Source: Anaerolineae bacterium
GTDB taxonomy: Bacteria > Chloroflexota > Anaerolineae > Aggregatilineales > UBA2796
NCBI GenBank assembly: GCA_019637615.1
Contig: JAHBVJ010000024.1
Coordinates: 62,001-126,000, forward strand
DNA: 64,000 bases
Direction of reading: 5' to 3'
How positions within the stretch are numbered: the first letter of the stretch is position 1; the number at the start of each line of letters is the position of its first letter. The notes below the pieces were generated by a model. The model saw only the letters and a list, made by a program, of their open reading frames with translations, did not search any database and was not told where the DNA came from. The translations under genes and the position numbers were made by a program. Below are positions 1 through 8,849 of the stretch, piece by piece.

Positions 1-1116
1 CCCGTGATGCTGAATGTGCAGCTCGTGCGGGACGGTGCGTTCAGCAAGCTGCCTATGAATGGGCAGTTGTTCGCTAACATCCTGTTTCTTCAACTCTACT
101 CGCCCGTCAGCATTCCGTATATTCCATTCATGGTTACGCAGGTGGCGGCTGGCAATGGACAAGTGATGGTGATTCCAGCAAACCAGACACTCCGGCTTTT
201 GAGCAGCGGCATCGAGACAGGGGAACGGCTGTCCGTTACCTGTCAGGACATATTGCCGTTCACCGTCGTTGAGGATGGGACGCAAACCGCGCAAGAATAT
301 CCGCATCTCGCGGGTGTGCAAATCATGACATCGTGGTCAATCCATCCGGTATGCGAGACATGGGCAGTGCCGGCAATGCCTGAGGAGTTCAGCATGCCCG
401 TGAGCAGCACGATTCCCGCCTTGCTACTGCACGGGCAGTATGACCCCCGCCTGACCACTGCGTACGACACGCAGGTCGCCCGATCCCTACCGAATAGTTT
501 CGCTTACATTATTCCCGGCGTGAGTCATCAGGCACTACTAACCTCACCTTGTGCCCAAGCCATCGCAGCTACGTTCGTCAGCAACCCTACGCATGAACCT
601 GCAACGGGCTGCCTTGCCGAAGTCACTGCGCAAAAATTCGTCTTGCCGGATGAGCTTTACCCGACCTCGGCAATGGTGAACCTCACCTACGCCACGCTAG
701 AGCCTTTGAACCCGCTGCTGCTGGTGCTGCTTCTGATCTGCATCGTGACGTTCATAGCTGGATTGTTCAGCACTATCCATCGCAAAACTCAGTCTCTGGC
801 GATCCGTTGGCTGTCGGCGCTGGTCGCGCTGTTGGGGCTGGTGACATTGCTCGCGCTGATTGGCGTCGTGCTCATAAATCTGAGCAATAGTACGCTGATC
901 GGGTTCGGCATTCCCGCTAGCATGGCGTGGGTACGCTTTTTACCTCTGATCATCGGTATAGCTGCCATCATCCTCACGTTGCTCATGGGGCGACTGTGGT
1001 TGTTGCGCTCATGGAGAGCGTCAACCTCAATACGCAGTCGCATATACACGTCCGCGATCGCCCTAGCGGGACTATTTGTCAGTGTTTGGCTGCTCACCTT
1101 GGGATTTCTGCCGTAA
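1..1116 (+). CDS. alpha/beta hydrolase (TAP-like C-terminal part) fused to a membrane domain, 5' truncated
   Basis: The frame is open to the window edge, so the N-terminus is missing and the Met codons near position 7 need not be the start. The visible part resembles the C-terminal half of S33/TAP-like alpha/beta hydrolases. The stretch around 'LLLHGQYDPRLT' would carry the acid residue of the triad and 'PGVSHQALL' the catalytic His. The Ser nucleophile would lie upstream, outside the window. After a Cys-containing spacer come four hydrophobic segments (about residues 235-258, 266-292, 302-326 and 345-365). The hydrolase would therefore be tethered to the membrane by a C-terminal four-helix region, which is unusual for this family. 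Substrate is unknown. Family assignment is moderately sure; the membrane fusion is seen directly. Confidence 0.7.
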   Translation, partial: PVMLNVQLVRDGAFSKLPMNGQLFANILFLQLYSPVSIPYIPFMVTQVAAGNGQVMVIPANQTLRLLSSGIETGERLSVTCQDILPFTVVEDGTQTAQEYPHLAGVQIMTSWSIHPVCETWAVPAMPEEFSMPVSSTIPALLLHGQYDPRLTTAYDTQVARSLPNSFAYIIPGVSHQALLTSPCAQAIAATFVSNPTHEPATGCLAEVTAQKFVLPDELYPTSAMVNLTYATLEPLNPLLLVLLLICIVTFIAGLFSTIHRKTQSLAIRWLSALVALLGLVTLLALIGVVLINLSNSTLIGFGIPASMAWVRFLPLIIGIAAIILTLLMGRLWLLRSWRASTSIRSRIYTSAIALAGLFVSVWLLTLGFLP

Positions 1117-1250
1117 ATCATCACCGTCGCGAGGGGGCGCTATTGCCTGCGCTCCCTCGCCAAAAATCAACCGTCAGAATACGCCTTTTGGCTATCCGTA
1201 ATCAACCCGTTCGTCGCCTACAGTAGCCATACACGTTATGGAGATAACAC

Positions 1251-1397
1251 ATGACAACATCAGAACGGCACTTTCTCAAATTCGACAGCATCGTGATCCT
1301 CTGGACGCGGGGACTTGACCATTTACTGCCGCTCATAGGCATCTGGTTCGACAGTGCGTGTGACCGCAGGCAACCGGGTAACGTCCGCAGAGCCTAA
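1251..1397 (+). CDS. small hypothetical protein, 48 aa
   Basis: A short reading frame starts with ATG seven bases after a GGAG ribosome site and ends with TAA. It lies in the gap between the hydrolase-membrane gene and the conserved 79-residue gene. It has one mildly hydrophobic stretch with 'IVILW' and 'LLPLIGIWF', then a basic tail. I recognise no family. It could be a real small protein or the remnant of a longer membrane protein. The only positive evidence is the ribosome site and the gap it fills. Confidence 0.3.
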   Translation: MTTSERHFLKFDSIVILWTRGLDHLLPLIGIWFDSACDRRQPGNVRRA

Positions 1398-1422
1398 CGA
1401 GCACACGATAGAGGGCTTACCA

Positions 1423-1662
1423 ATGACTCAGGCTTATGTAATCCGCGTTAAAGGGCATCTTGATCAGTCTTGGGCAGATTGGTTTGATGGGTTGACGATC
1501 CTCCATCAGGACAGCGGCGACAGCCTGCTGATCGGCCCGTTGCCAGACCAAGGGGCATTGCATGGGGTGTTGAACCGACTGCGCGACCTTAGTATCCCGC
1601 TGATCTCGGTGAATACCGTTGACGTAGCTGAATCCCGTCCAGAGGAGGCTGCCGATGAGTAA
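1423..1662 (+). CDS. conserved small protein of Chloroflexota, 79 aa
   Basis: The frame extends upstream to 1354, but the recognisable protein starts at the ATG at 1423 ('MTQAYVIRVKGHLDQSW'). It carries the pattern 'VKGHLDQSWADWFDGLTI', 'LLIGPLPDQGALHGVL' and 'LRDLSIPLISVN'. Small proteins with this pattern are frequent in Chloroflexota genomes, often next to ABC-2 transporter genes, which helps place the organism (recalled, not searched). The length suggests a single compact alpha/beta domain and there is no signal peptide. Its position 66 bases before the ABC ATPase suggests co-transcription. Function is unknown. Confidence 0.75.
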   Translation: MTQAYVIRVKGHLDQSWADWFDGLTILHQDSGDSLLIGPLPDQGALHGVLNRLRDLSIPLISVNTVDVAESRPEEAADE

Positions 1663-1728
1663 ATGAGAGGACGGAAATAATCGCCACGAATGACCTTGAA
1701 CCTACGGAGAGATGGAGAGACATCAGTC

Positions 1729-2697
1729 ATGAACGATAACAACACATTGGTCATCAATACGCAGAAACTGACCAAAACCTTCAAGGGTGTGAACGCGCTG
1801 CAAGCCCTTGACCTGAAAGTACCCAAGAACTCGATCTTCGGCTTTTTGGGGCCAAACGGGGCAGGCAAGACGACCACCATCAAACTACTGTTGGGGTTAG
1901 CACGCCCCACCAGTGGCAGCGCCACCATTTTCGGGCTGGATGTGGTGAACGACAGCACCGAAATCCGCAAGCGTGTCGGGTATCTGGCGCAAGACCCGCG
2001 CTACTACGAGGACATGACCGCTCGCGAAACGCTGCGTTTCACCGCCCGCTTCTTCTACATCGGGAGTAAAGCGGCTATCGAAGACCGCATCAACAACACG
2101 CTGGAATTAGTCGGCCTTTCCGACAAAGCAGATCGCCCGATCAAAGGGTTTTCCGGCGGTGAACGTCAACGGCTCGGCATCGCGCAAGCACAGATCAATT
2201 ACCCGGACTTGCTGATCTTGGACGAGCCTGCCGCCGCCCTCGATCCGATGGGACGGCACGATGTGCTCGAAGTGATGGAACGGCTGCGCAAGCACACGAC
2301 CATCTTTTATTCGACCCATATCCTCAGCGATGTCCAGCGGGTCAGCGATACCGTCGCCATCATGAAACACGGTCAGTTGGTTGCCCAAGCGCCTATCGAG
2401 AAGCTGTTGGCTGGCAGTGATGGCATCATGTACAACGTTTCAGTCAAGGGTCACCCGAACGGTACCCAAGCCCATATCGCCAACCAACCTTGGGTCTCGG
2501 CAGTGAACGTTCTACCCGATGGTGAAGGCTCTAGCACATGGCAGGTAAGCGTTACCGATGAAACCGCCGCCGAGTCTCAACTGCTGCGCCTCGTGTTGCA
2601 AGACTCCGCGTTGACTGTCACCGAATTTGGGCGCAAGAAGTACGACCTCGAAGAAGTCTTCATGAGCATCGTAGGAGAAGAAAAGCATGTCCACTAA
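1729..2697 (+). CDS. ABC transporter ATP-binding protein (ABC-2 exporter type)
   Basis: This is the ATPase of a two-gene exporter that would power the permease encoded next. It has Walker A 'GPNGAGKTT' near residue 41, signature 'FSGGERQRLG', Walker B 'LLILDEPAAALD' and the switch His in 'YSTHILSD'. About 100 residues follow the ATPase core, as in DrrA/CcmA-like subunits. The frame opens at 1690, but the ATG at 1729 has a purine-rich GGAGAG site and gives an N-terminus typical of the family. The downstream permease overlaps its end by 11 bases, so translation is probably coupled. Substrate cannot be read from the sequence. Confidence 0.93.
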   Translation: MNDNNTLVINTQKLTKTFKGVNALQALDLKVPKNSIFGFLGPNGAGKTTTIKLLLGLARPTSGSATIFGLDVVNDSTEIRKRVGYLAQDPRYYEDMTARETLRFTARFFYIGSKAAIEDRINNTLELVGLSDKADRPIKGFSGGERQRLGIAQAQINYPDLLILDEPAAALDPMGRHDVLEVMERLRKHTTIFYSTHILSDVQRVSDTVAIMKHGQLVAQAPIEKLLAGSDGIMYNVSVKGHPNGTQAHIANQPWVSAVNVLPDGEGSSTWQVSVTDETAAESQLLRLVLQDSALTVTEFGRKKYDLEEVFMSIVGEEKHVH

Positions 2698-3499
2698 TTC
2701 AACCTTTCAGATGGTGAACGAACGAGGCTGGCGCAGAGGGTTCAGCAACTTGCTGCGGCATGAAAATGATGCTTGGTGGCGCAGCCGCCGCTGGTGGGTC
2801 AATATCCTGATCTGGCTGGTGATCGTGAACGGCACCTTATTTGCCCTGCTGTCAGCGCCCAACGAGGGGGCTAACAACATGCGTACCCCTGAACAGGTAA
2901 AGATAGAGGCGAGGACAGTCTTCGGGGTGATGGCGGGCATGTTCGGCACGATCGGTGCGATCATCGCCGTTCAGGGCATTATCATTGATGAGAAGAAAAG
3001 TGGGACAGCTGCTTGGATCTTATCCAAACCCACCTCACGCACCGCCTTCATCGCGGCCAAACTGACCGCCAATATCGTCGCCACGCTGTTCATCATTTTG
3101 GTGGCACAAGGGGTAGTGAGCTACCTCCTGCTCTCTCACTATGAGGGGAGCGCTCCACCAATAGTACCGTTCGTCGGAGGACTTGCCCTAATCGGCCTGA
3201 ACTTGGCGTTTTATCTGACTCTCACGCTGATGCTAGGTACGCTGTTCAATGACCGAGGCCCGGTCATCGGCATCCCGATTGGCATCTTGTTCGGCGCGAT
3301 GTTCCTGATGGGCTACATCGGTCAGGCGGTCTATCTGACGCCGTGGTTGATTATCCCTGCCGGGAGCTTTCAAGGACTCGCTATCGAGGTGATGTTAGGG
3401 CAACCGCTGTCTACGGTCACGCCCATCATCGCGACGATGGTATGGATCGCAATCTTCATTGGTGTTGCCATCTGGCGCTTTGGACGTGAGGAATTCTAA
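2687..3499 (+). CDS. ABC-2 type permease
   Basis: Membrane subunit of the exporter, 270 residues. After a cytoplasmic N-terminus of about 35 residues there is a first helix ('WVNILIWLVIVNGTLFALL'), then about five more hydrophobic segments around residues 85-105, 123-150, 160-185, 190-210 and 245-262. The motif 'DEKKSGTAAWILSKPTSR' after the second helix is characteristic of ABC-2 permeases of the ABC-type Na+ export/NosY kind, where the loop contacts the ATPase. It overlaps the ATPase gene by 11 bases. A 12-base-pair hairpin follows the stop codon. Substrate unknown. Confidence 0.9.
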   Translation: MSTNSTFQMVNERGWRRGFSNLLRHENDAWWRSRRWWVNILIWLVIVNGTLFALLSAPNEGANNMRTPEQVKIEARTVFGVMAGMFGTIGAIIAVQGIIIDEKKSGTAAWILSKPTSRTAFIAAKLTANIVATLFIILVAQGVVSYLLLSHYEGSAPPIVPFVGGLALIGLNLAFYLTLTLMLGTLFNDRGPVIGIPIGILFGAMFLMGYIGQAVYLTPWLIIPAGSFQGLAIEVMLGQPLSTVTPIIATMVWIAIFIGVAIWRFGREEF

Positions 3500-3505
3500 T
3501 CGTTG

Positions 3506-3543
3506 CAACAAGGGCACGGGAGCGCTAATCTGTGCCCTTGTTG
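3506..3543 (+). terminator. hairpin after the ABC-2 operon
   Basis: Perfect 12-base inverted repeat CAACAAGGGCAC / GTGCCCTTGTTG with a 14-base loop, six bases after the permease stop. There is no clear T run, so it may act as an mRNA-end stabiliser or a weak terminator. Confidence 0.6.
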
Positions 3544-3753
3544 ACTGCGACCTTTCGAGCTAATTCGCTCTAGGCTAACATAATTATCCCGCCTCGACAC
3601 CGGAATCAGTTGTCCCCAGCCACCCTCAGCGCTATGATCATGCGCGATCTTTCTCCGCTGCACTGTCATTTCACAAAATCAGGTTGCAGCATTCACAACA
3701 AGCATCATCGCGCCGTGCCTAGCACGCTGCCTTGCGCCTATTGTTAGGTATCC

Positions 3754-5484
3754 ATGAGAAAACTACTGATCTACCTCAAACCCTACTGGAAACACGCCCT
3801 GATCGCGCCCCTGCTGATGATCCTCGAAGTCAGCATGGACTTGATGCAGCCCCGTATGATGCAGAGGATCATGGATGAGGGGATACGCCTCGGCAATCAG
3901 CCGTTGGTCTTGGAAACGGGCGTCCTGATGATCGTATTCGCACTGTTGGGGGCGGTGGGTGGCATCGGCTGCACTTATTTTGCCGTCTACGCGGCGCTCA
4001 ATTTTGGCGCAGATTTGCGCAGCAGCGTGTATCGCAAGATTCAATCGCTGTCGTTCGGGAATCTAGATAAGCTCGGCACTGGGCAGCTTGTGACGCTGCT
4101 CACCAACGACGTTACGCAGGTGCAAGACGCCGTCCTGATCGTGCTGCGCATTCTGGTGCGTGCCCCCTTGATCGCGGTGGGCAGCCTCGTGATGGCCTTT
4201 CTCGCCAGTCCGCAGCTTGCCCTTGTGTCGGTGCCGATCATTTTGCCGCTCATCCTCCTGCTCATCATCATCATCCGCACCGCACACCCCTTGTATTTGC
4301 GGGTGCAGCGCAGTTTGGATCGCGTGAACACCGTCATTCAAGAAAATCTAGCGGGTGTGCGCGTGGTCAAAGCCTTCGTGCGTGAGGAGCATGAGAAAGG
4401 GCGTTTTGGCGACGCCAACAGCACCTTGACCACCGATAGCATTCGTGCCATGCAGTTGACTTCGATCACCGCGCCCGCCGTGCTGCTGCTGCTGAACATC
4501 GGCATCGCTGCTATTTTATGGTTCAGCGGGACTGCCGTGACGCAGGGAACTTTAACCGTCGGTGAGATCGTGGCGGTGATCACCTATTTCACGCAAGCGC
4601 TATCCACGCTCGTGATGGTGAGCACGCTGCTGATGCGCTTGTCCCGTGCGCAAGCCTCGGTTGAACGGATCGAAGCCGTGCTGGACAGCCAGCCCGACAT
4701 ACAGGATCGTCCTTCGGCGTTGACGGAGTTCCATCCACAGGGACGGGTCGCCTTCGAAAAGGTCACTTTCGGCTTTGGCGAACCCGTGCTCAAAGACATC
4801 AGCTTTGTGGCAGAACCCGGTCAAACGGTGGCGATTCTGGGTGCGACTGGCTCTGGCAAAACCAGCCTGATCCATCTGATCGCGCGCTTTTACGATGTGG
4901 ACAGCGGCAGGATCACCATCGACGGAGTAGATATTCGCGATATACGTCAATCTGCGCTGCGCCAGCAAATCGGGATCGCCTTGCAGGAAGCCATTTTGTT
5001 TTCGGGCACGGTTGCCGAAAATATCCGCTACGGGCGCTCAACCGCCACCGACGTGCAAGTTGCCGAGGCCGCCCATAGCGCGCAGGCCGACGAATTCATC
5101 ATGGCGCTGCCTGACACCTACCAAGCCGTGTTAGGGCAGCGCGGCGTGAACCTTTCCGGCGGGCAAAAGCAGCGGCTTGCCATTGCCCGCGCCCTCGTCC
5201 GCAAACCGACCATTCTGATCCTCGATGACAGCACCAGCGCCGTCGATGTCGAAACCGAAAGCCGGATTCAGCAGGAGCTTGCCGTCCTGATGAAAGGCCG
5301 CACCTCGTTCATCGTAGCGCAGCGCATTAGCACCGTGCTCACCGCCGACAAAATCTTAGTGTTGGACGACGGACGACTCGTGGCAGAAGGGAAACATGCG
5401 GAGCTGATGGTTTCCAGTCCGCTCTATCGCCAGATTTACGAATCGCAGTTGGGAGAACCCACGCATGTCACAACCTCCCGTTGA
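3754..5484 (+). CDS. ABC exporter half-transporter, degenerate-site subunit
   Basis: A 576-residue half-transporter with an N-terminal six-helix exporter domain (about residues 1-310) and a C-terminal ATPase domain. It has Walker A 'GATGSGKTS' and signature 'LSGGQKQR'. Two catalytic positions are altered: Walker B reads 'LILDDSTSAVD', with Asp where the catalytic Glu should be, and the switch His is Gln in 'FIVAQRIST'. In heterodimeric exporters such as TM287/TM288 or BmrC/BmrD, one subunit has such a degenerate site. The next gene overlaps by 20 bases and supplies the canonical residues, so the two very probably form one drug or lipid exporter. Confidence 0.93.
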   Translation: MRKLLIYLKPYWKHALIAPLLMILEVSMDLMQPRMMQRIMDEGIRLGNQPLVLETGVLMIVFALLGAVGGIGCTYFAVYAALNFGADLRSSVYRKIQSLSFGNLDKLGTGQLVTLLTNDVTQVQDAVLIVLRILVRAPLIAVGSLVMAFLASPQLALVSVPIILPLILLLIIIIRTAHPLYLRVQRSLDRVNTVIQENLAGVRVVKAFVREEHEKGRFGDANSTLTTDSIRAMQLTSITAPAVLLLLNIGIAAILWFSGTAVTQGTLTVGEIVAVITYFTQALSTLVMVSTLLMRLSRAQASVERIEAVLDSQPDIQDRPSALTEFHPQGRVAFEKVTFGFGEPVLKDISFVAEPGQTVAILGATGSGKTSLIHLIARFYDVDSGRITIDGVDIRDIRQSALRQQIGIALQEAILFSGTVAENIRYGRSTATDVQVAEAAHSAQADEFIMALPDTYQAVLGQRGVNLSGGQKQRLAIARALVRKPTILILDDSTSAVDVETESRIQQELAVLMKGRTSFIVAQRISTVLTADKILVLDDGRLVAEGKHAELMVSSPLYRQIYESQLGEPTHVTTSR

Positions 5485-7291
5485 AATCCGCCTCGGCCCA
5501 CCAGCAGGCGCACGGATGCCGATGCCCATCGTCCGCGCCAAGGATACACGCGGCACCCTAAGGCGGCTGTGGGGCTATCTGCGCTTGCAGCACTGGTCAC
5601 TGATCATGGTCGTAGTGTTAGTCGCCGCCTCCACGGGCTTCAATCTGCTGGTACCCTACCTCGTCGGTGCTGCCATCGACCGCTACATTCAGGTGGGCAA
5701 CCTGACCGGCTTGATGAGCTATGTCACGCTGATCGTCGGAATCGCGGTCACGAATGCCCTCACCGTGTGGTTGTACACCAATTTGACCATCCGCGTTTCA
5801 CAGCGGACAGTCCGCGATCTGCGACGCGACTCGTTCGCCAAATTACAAACGCTGCCGCTGCGCTTTTTCGATCAGCGCCCGCATGGTGAAGTCATGAGTT
5901 ACCTCACCAACGACATCGACAACATTAGCTTGGTGCTCACCGAAAACGTCACCACCTTTCTCTCCGGCGTGATGATCGTGATCGGGATGACCATCATCAT
6001 GCTGCTGATCAATCTGCCGCTGGCGATCATCAGTATCATCGTGTTTCCGTTCATCGCCTATTTCACGCGCTTCGTTGCGCGCCACACGCGGCAGGGCTTC
6101 CGTGAGCAGCAAGAAGCGCTTTCGGTGCTCAACGGGCATATCGAAGAGACCATCACGGGCGGCAAGGTGATCCGCGCTTTCGGGCATGAGCAAACCAGCA
6201 TCAACGAATTCGACCTGAAAAACGAACGACTGCGCAAAGCGGCGATCTACGCGCAAACCTACGGCGGGCTGATGGGGCCGGGGAGCAACTTCATCTACAA
6301 CGTCGGCTTCGTGCTGATCGCGGGCGCGGGCGGGTGGCTGGCGCTGCACGGTCAGGCCACCGTCGGTGTGATTGCGACCTTCCTCACCTACACGCAGCAG
6401 CTTCGCCGCCCGCTCAACGATATTTCCAACATGTTCAACTCGATTCAGTCGGCGCTGGCGGGCGCGGAGCGCGTCTTTTCGATTCTGGACGAATCCGTCG
6501 AATTCGAGAACGCGGTAGAAGCTAAACCGCTGACGGAAACCAACGGCGCAGTGAGCTTCCACGAGGTCTCGTTCGGCTACCGTCCCGATGTGCCCACGCT
6601 CAACAAGATCGATTTCGACATCCAACCCGGACAGACGATTGCGCTGGTGGGGCCGACGGGCGCGGGCAAAACCACCATCATCAATTTGCTGACGCGCTTC
6701 TACGATGTGGACTCCGGCAGCATCCAGTTGGACGGGCAAGACCTCCGTATCCTCGATAAGTACGATCTGCGCCGCAAACTCGGTATCGTCCTGCAAGATT
6801 CATTCCTATTTTCCGAAACGGTGCTGGAAAACATTCGCTATGGACGGCTGAACGCCACCGATGACGAGGTGATCGCGGCGGCGACGCTCGCCAACGCCGA
6901 TCATTTCATCCGCCGTTTGCCCCAAGGTTATCAAGAATTGCTCTCGGAGCGCGCCGAAAACCTCAGTCAGGGACAGCGCCAGCTACTCGCCATCGCGCGG
7001 GCGATTCTGGCTGATCCTGCCATCTTGATCTTGGACGAAGCGACCAGCAGCGTCGATACGCGGACGGAAATCCTCGTGCAGGAGGCTATGCGGCGTCTGA
7101 TGAAAGGCCGCACGAGCTTCGTCATCGCGCATCGCCTGAGCACGATTCGCGAGGCCGATCTGATCCTGTTTATCCGCGATGGACGGATTGCCGAACGCGG
7201 AAACCATGAACAGCTACTCGCGCAGCGCGGCTTGTACTACAACCTGTATATGAGCCAATTCAAGGTCGGGCAGCGCGAAAACTCAGCTTGA
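5465..7291 (+). CDS. ABC exporter half-transporter, canonical-site subunit
   Basis: A 608-residue partner of the preceding gene. A soluble extension of about 40 residues precedes six membrane helices; the ATPase domain occupies about residues 355-595. It has Walker A 'GPTGAGKTT', Walker B 'LILDEATSSVD' with the catalytic Glu, and the switch His in 'FVIAHRLST'. Its signature is 'LSQGQRQL', where Gln replaces the usual second Gly. In known heterodimers the altered signature pairs with the degenerate catalytic residues of the other subunit to make a non-hydrolysing site, and that fits here. The 20-base overlap supports co-translation. Substrate unknown; multidrug or lipid export is the family norm. 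Confidence 0.93.
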   Translation: MSQPPVEIRLGPPAGARMPMPIVRAKDTRGTLRRLWGYLRLQHWSLIMVVVLVAASTGFNLLVPYLVGAAIDRYIQVGNLTGLMSYVTLIVGIAVTNALTVWLYTNLTIRVSQRTVRDLRRDSFAKLQTLPLRFFDQRPHGEVMSYLTNDIDNISLVLTENVTTFLSGVMIVIGMTIIMLLINLPLAIISIIVFPFIAYFTRFVARHTRQGFREQQEALSVLNGHIEETITGGKVIRAFGHEQTSINEFDLKNERLRKAAIYAQTYGGLMGPGSNFIYNVGFVLIAGAGGWLALHGQATVGVIATFLTYTQQLRRPLNDISNMFNSIQSALAGAERVFSILDESVEFENAVEAKPLTETNGAVSFHEVSFGYRPDVPTLNKIDFDIQPGQTIALVGPTGAGKTTIINLLTRFYDVDSGSIQLDGQDLRILDKYDLRRKLGIVLQDSFLFSETVLENIRYGRLNATDDEVIAAATLANADHFIRRLPQGYQELLSERAENLSQGQRQLLAIARAILADPAILILDEATSSVDTRTEILVQEAMRRLMKGRTSFVIAHRLSTIREADLILFIRDGRIAERGNHEQLLAQRGLYYNLYMSQFKVGQRENSA

Positions 7292-7376
7292 TCATAAGTC
7301 GGACGACCTCAGTCCGCTGGAATAGGGTAAAATTGGTGTTACCCCACCCAATAATACAGTTATAAGGAGCGAAGAG

Positions 7377-8387
7377 ATGGAATACCGACCATTAGGACGT
7401 ACTGGCGTAATGGTGTCGAGTTTGTGTTTGGGCGTGATGAACTTTGGCGGCGTGACCAGCCCCGAAGACTCGATTGCTATGATTGATCGGGCGTTGGACG
7501 CGGGCATCAATTTCATCGATACCGCCAATGTATACAATGCCGGGAACAGCGAAACCGTGCTAGGCAAGGCGCTCAAGGCGAACGGCAAACGCGACTCCAT
7601 CGTCTTGGCGACCAAAGTCAACGGCGCGATGGGCGACGGGCTGAATGATCGCGGCATCTCTCGCTACCACGTCATCAAAGCCTGCGAAGACTCGCTCCGT
7701 CGGCTACAGACCGATCATATCGATTTGTACCAGCTTCACCGTCCCTCCTTGACTATCCCGCAGGACGAAACCCTGCGAGCACTGGATGATCTCGTGCGCG
7801 CTGGCAAAGTGCGCTACATCGGCAGTTCCACCTTCCCCGCGTGGATGGTGATGGAAGGTTTGGCGACCAGCGAACGCCATAACCTCGCGCGCTTCATCAG
7901 CGAGCAACCACCCTATAACCTGCTGGATCGCCGCATCGAGAACGAACTGGTGCCGCTGTGCCAGAAATACGGGATCGCGATTCTGCCGTGGTCACCGCTG
8001 GCAGGTGGTATCTTAGCGGGGCGGTACAGCGCGAATGGGACGGGCACGCACTTCCCCGAAGGCTCCCGTGCGCAGCGCAGCGGCGCGATGTTCCAAGATC
8101 GTGTCACTGAACGGGGTTTGGACGTGGCGCAGCAGATCAGCGCGCTTGGACAGACACGCGGCCTAACGGCTTCGCAGTTCGCCCTGTTGTGGTGCAAAGA
8201 TCAGCCGGGGATCACCGCGCCGATCCTTGGCCCGCGCACAATGGAACACTTGAATGATGCGCTCGGCGTCGCAGACAAGAAATTGGATGCGGAAGATCGC
8301 AAGGTACTGGATACCTTGGTGCATCCGGGAACGGCAGTGGCGGACTTCCACAACAGCAACGAGTGGATGAAAGCCCGCGTCCACTAG
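7377..8387 (+). CDS. aldo/keto reductase
   Basis: A 336-residue NADPH-dependent oxidoreductase of the aldo/keto reductase superfamily, probably a (beta/alpha)8 barrel of the YajO/Kvbeta-like branch. Seen are 'MEYRPLGRTGVMVSSLCLG' at the N-terminus, catalytic Asp and Tyr in 'FIDTANVYNAGNSE', the Lys in 'VLATKVNG' and the His in 'LYQLHRPS'. The C-terminal phosphate-binding part is 'APILGPRTMEHLNDAL'. The start has a strong AAGGAG site nine bases upstream. It stands alone between the ABC exporter and a repeat-rich convergent gap. The natural substrate cannot be inferred. Confidence 0.92.
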   Translation: MEYRPLGRTGVMVSSLCLGVMNFGGVTSPEDSIAMIDRALDAGINFIDTANVYNAGNSETVLGKALKANGKRDSIVLATKVNGAMGDGLNDRGISRYHVIKACEDSLRRLQTDHIDLYQLHRPSLTIPQDETLRALDDLVRAGKVRYIGSSTFPAWMVMEGLATSERHNLARFISEQPPYNLLDRRIENELVPLCQKYGIAILPWSPLAGGILAGRYSANGTGTHFPEGSRAQRSGAMFQDRVTERGLDVAQQISALGQTRGLTASQFALLWCKDQPGITAPILGPRTMEHLNDALGVADKKLDAEDRKVLDTLVHPGTAVADFHNSNEWMKARVH

Positions 8388-8849
8388 CCACGACGAAATC
8401 GAGATCGTAACGGATAGCAGAGCGTTTTCGGTTGAACGTCCGAAGACGCTCCGCTTCCTGAGTCGCCTTACTGAGTGACAGCCAGACCGTTTGATTCCGA
8501 TCATAAAACCGATCATAAACGCCCATAAGCATGATCGGATTGCTCGTTTTTCTGCTCAGGGAATGATCGGAAAAGCATCGCGAAAACCACGTATGATCGA
8601 TTTTATGATCGGAAGTTGAGCAGCCAAACCGATCACATATGATCGGATACACAGTTAGCGGTTGCGATAGCAACAGTGTCTTGTGCGCGATGTAGCAAAT
8701 CAGACAGCTTGTTCAGTACAGTTCGACAAGGCGCAAAAATCACTAGCGCACTGCCCATCTTTAACCATTCTAAGCGAACATTTGAGTTGTGTCAAGGGCG
8801 TATCGCGTGCGTAAGGTGAATTGCTTAGATAATCACGCTGTACGCTAAC
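8388..8849. other. intergenic gap between convergent genes
   Basis: 462 bases between the 3' ends of the aldo/keto reductase and ferritin genes. The centre holds eight copies of a GATC-centred motif, annotated separately. The flanks show no gene I can support. A minus-strand open frame of 153 codons runs into the reductase gene and has no family likeness. Confidence 0.6.
8497..8646. repeat. cluster of eight ATGATCGG/CCGATCAT motifs
   Basis: Within 150 bases there are eight near-identical copies of ATGATCGG or its complement. They lie at 8497, 8509, 8531, 8563, 8593 (ending GA), 8605, 8629 (CCGATCAC) and 8639. The first two form a 12-base tandem (CCGATCATAAAA then CCGATCATAAAC). Copies face each other, so hairpins could also form. 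A related cluster centred on ATGATCTG lies at 47030-47188. Confidence 0.75.

Noticed and set aside
5843..6796. 317-codon minus-strand frame
   Set aside because: Antisense to a clear ABC exporter; Arg/His/Asp-rich shadow typical of GC-rich genes.
8497..8646. CRISPR array
   Set aside because: Units are 8-9 bases, unevenly spaced and in both orientations; no spacers of constant length and no cas gene.
8212..8673. 153-codon minus-strand frame through the repeat cluster
   Set aside because: Overlaps the aldo/keto reductase 3' end, contains the GATC repeats and resembles no protein.
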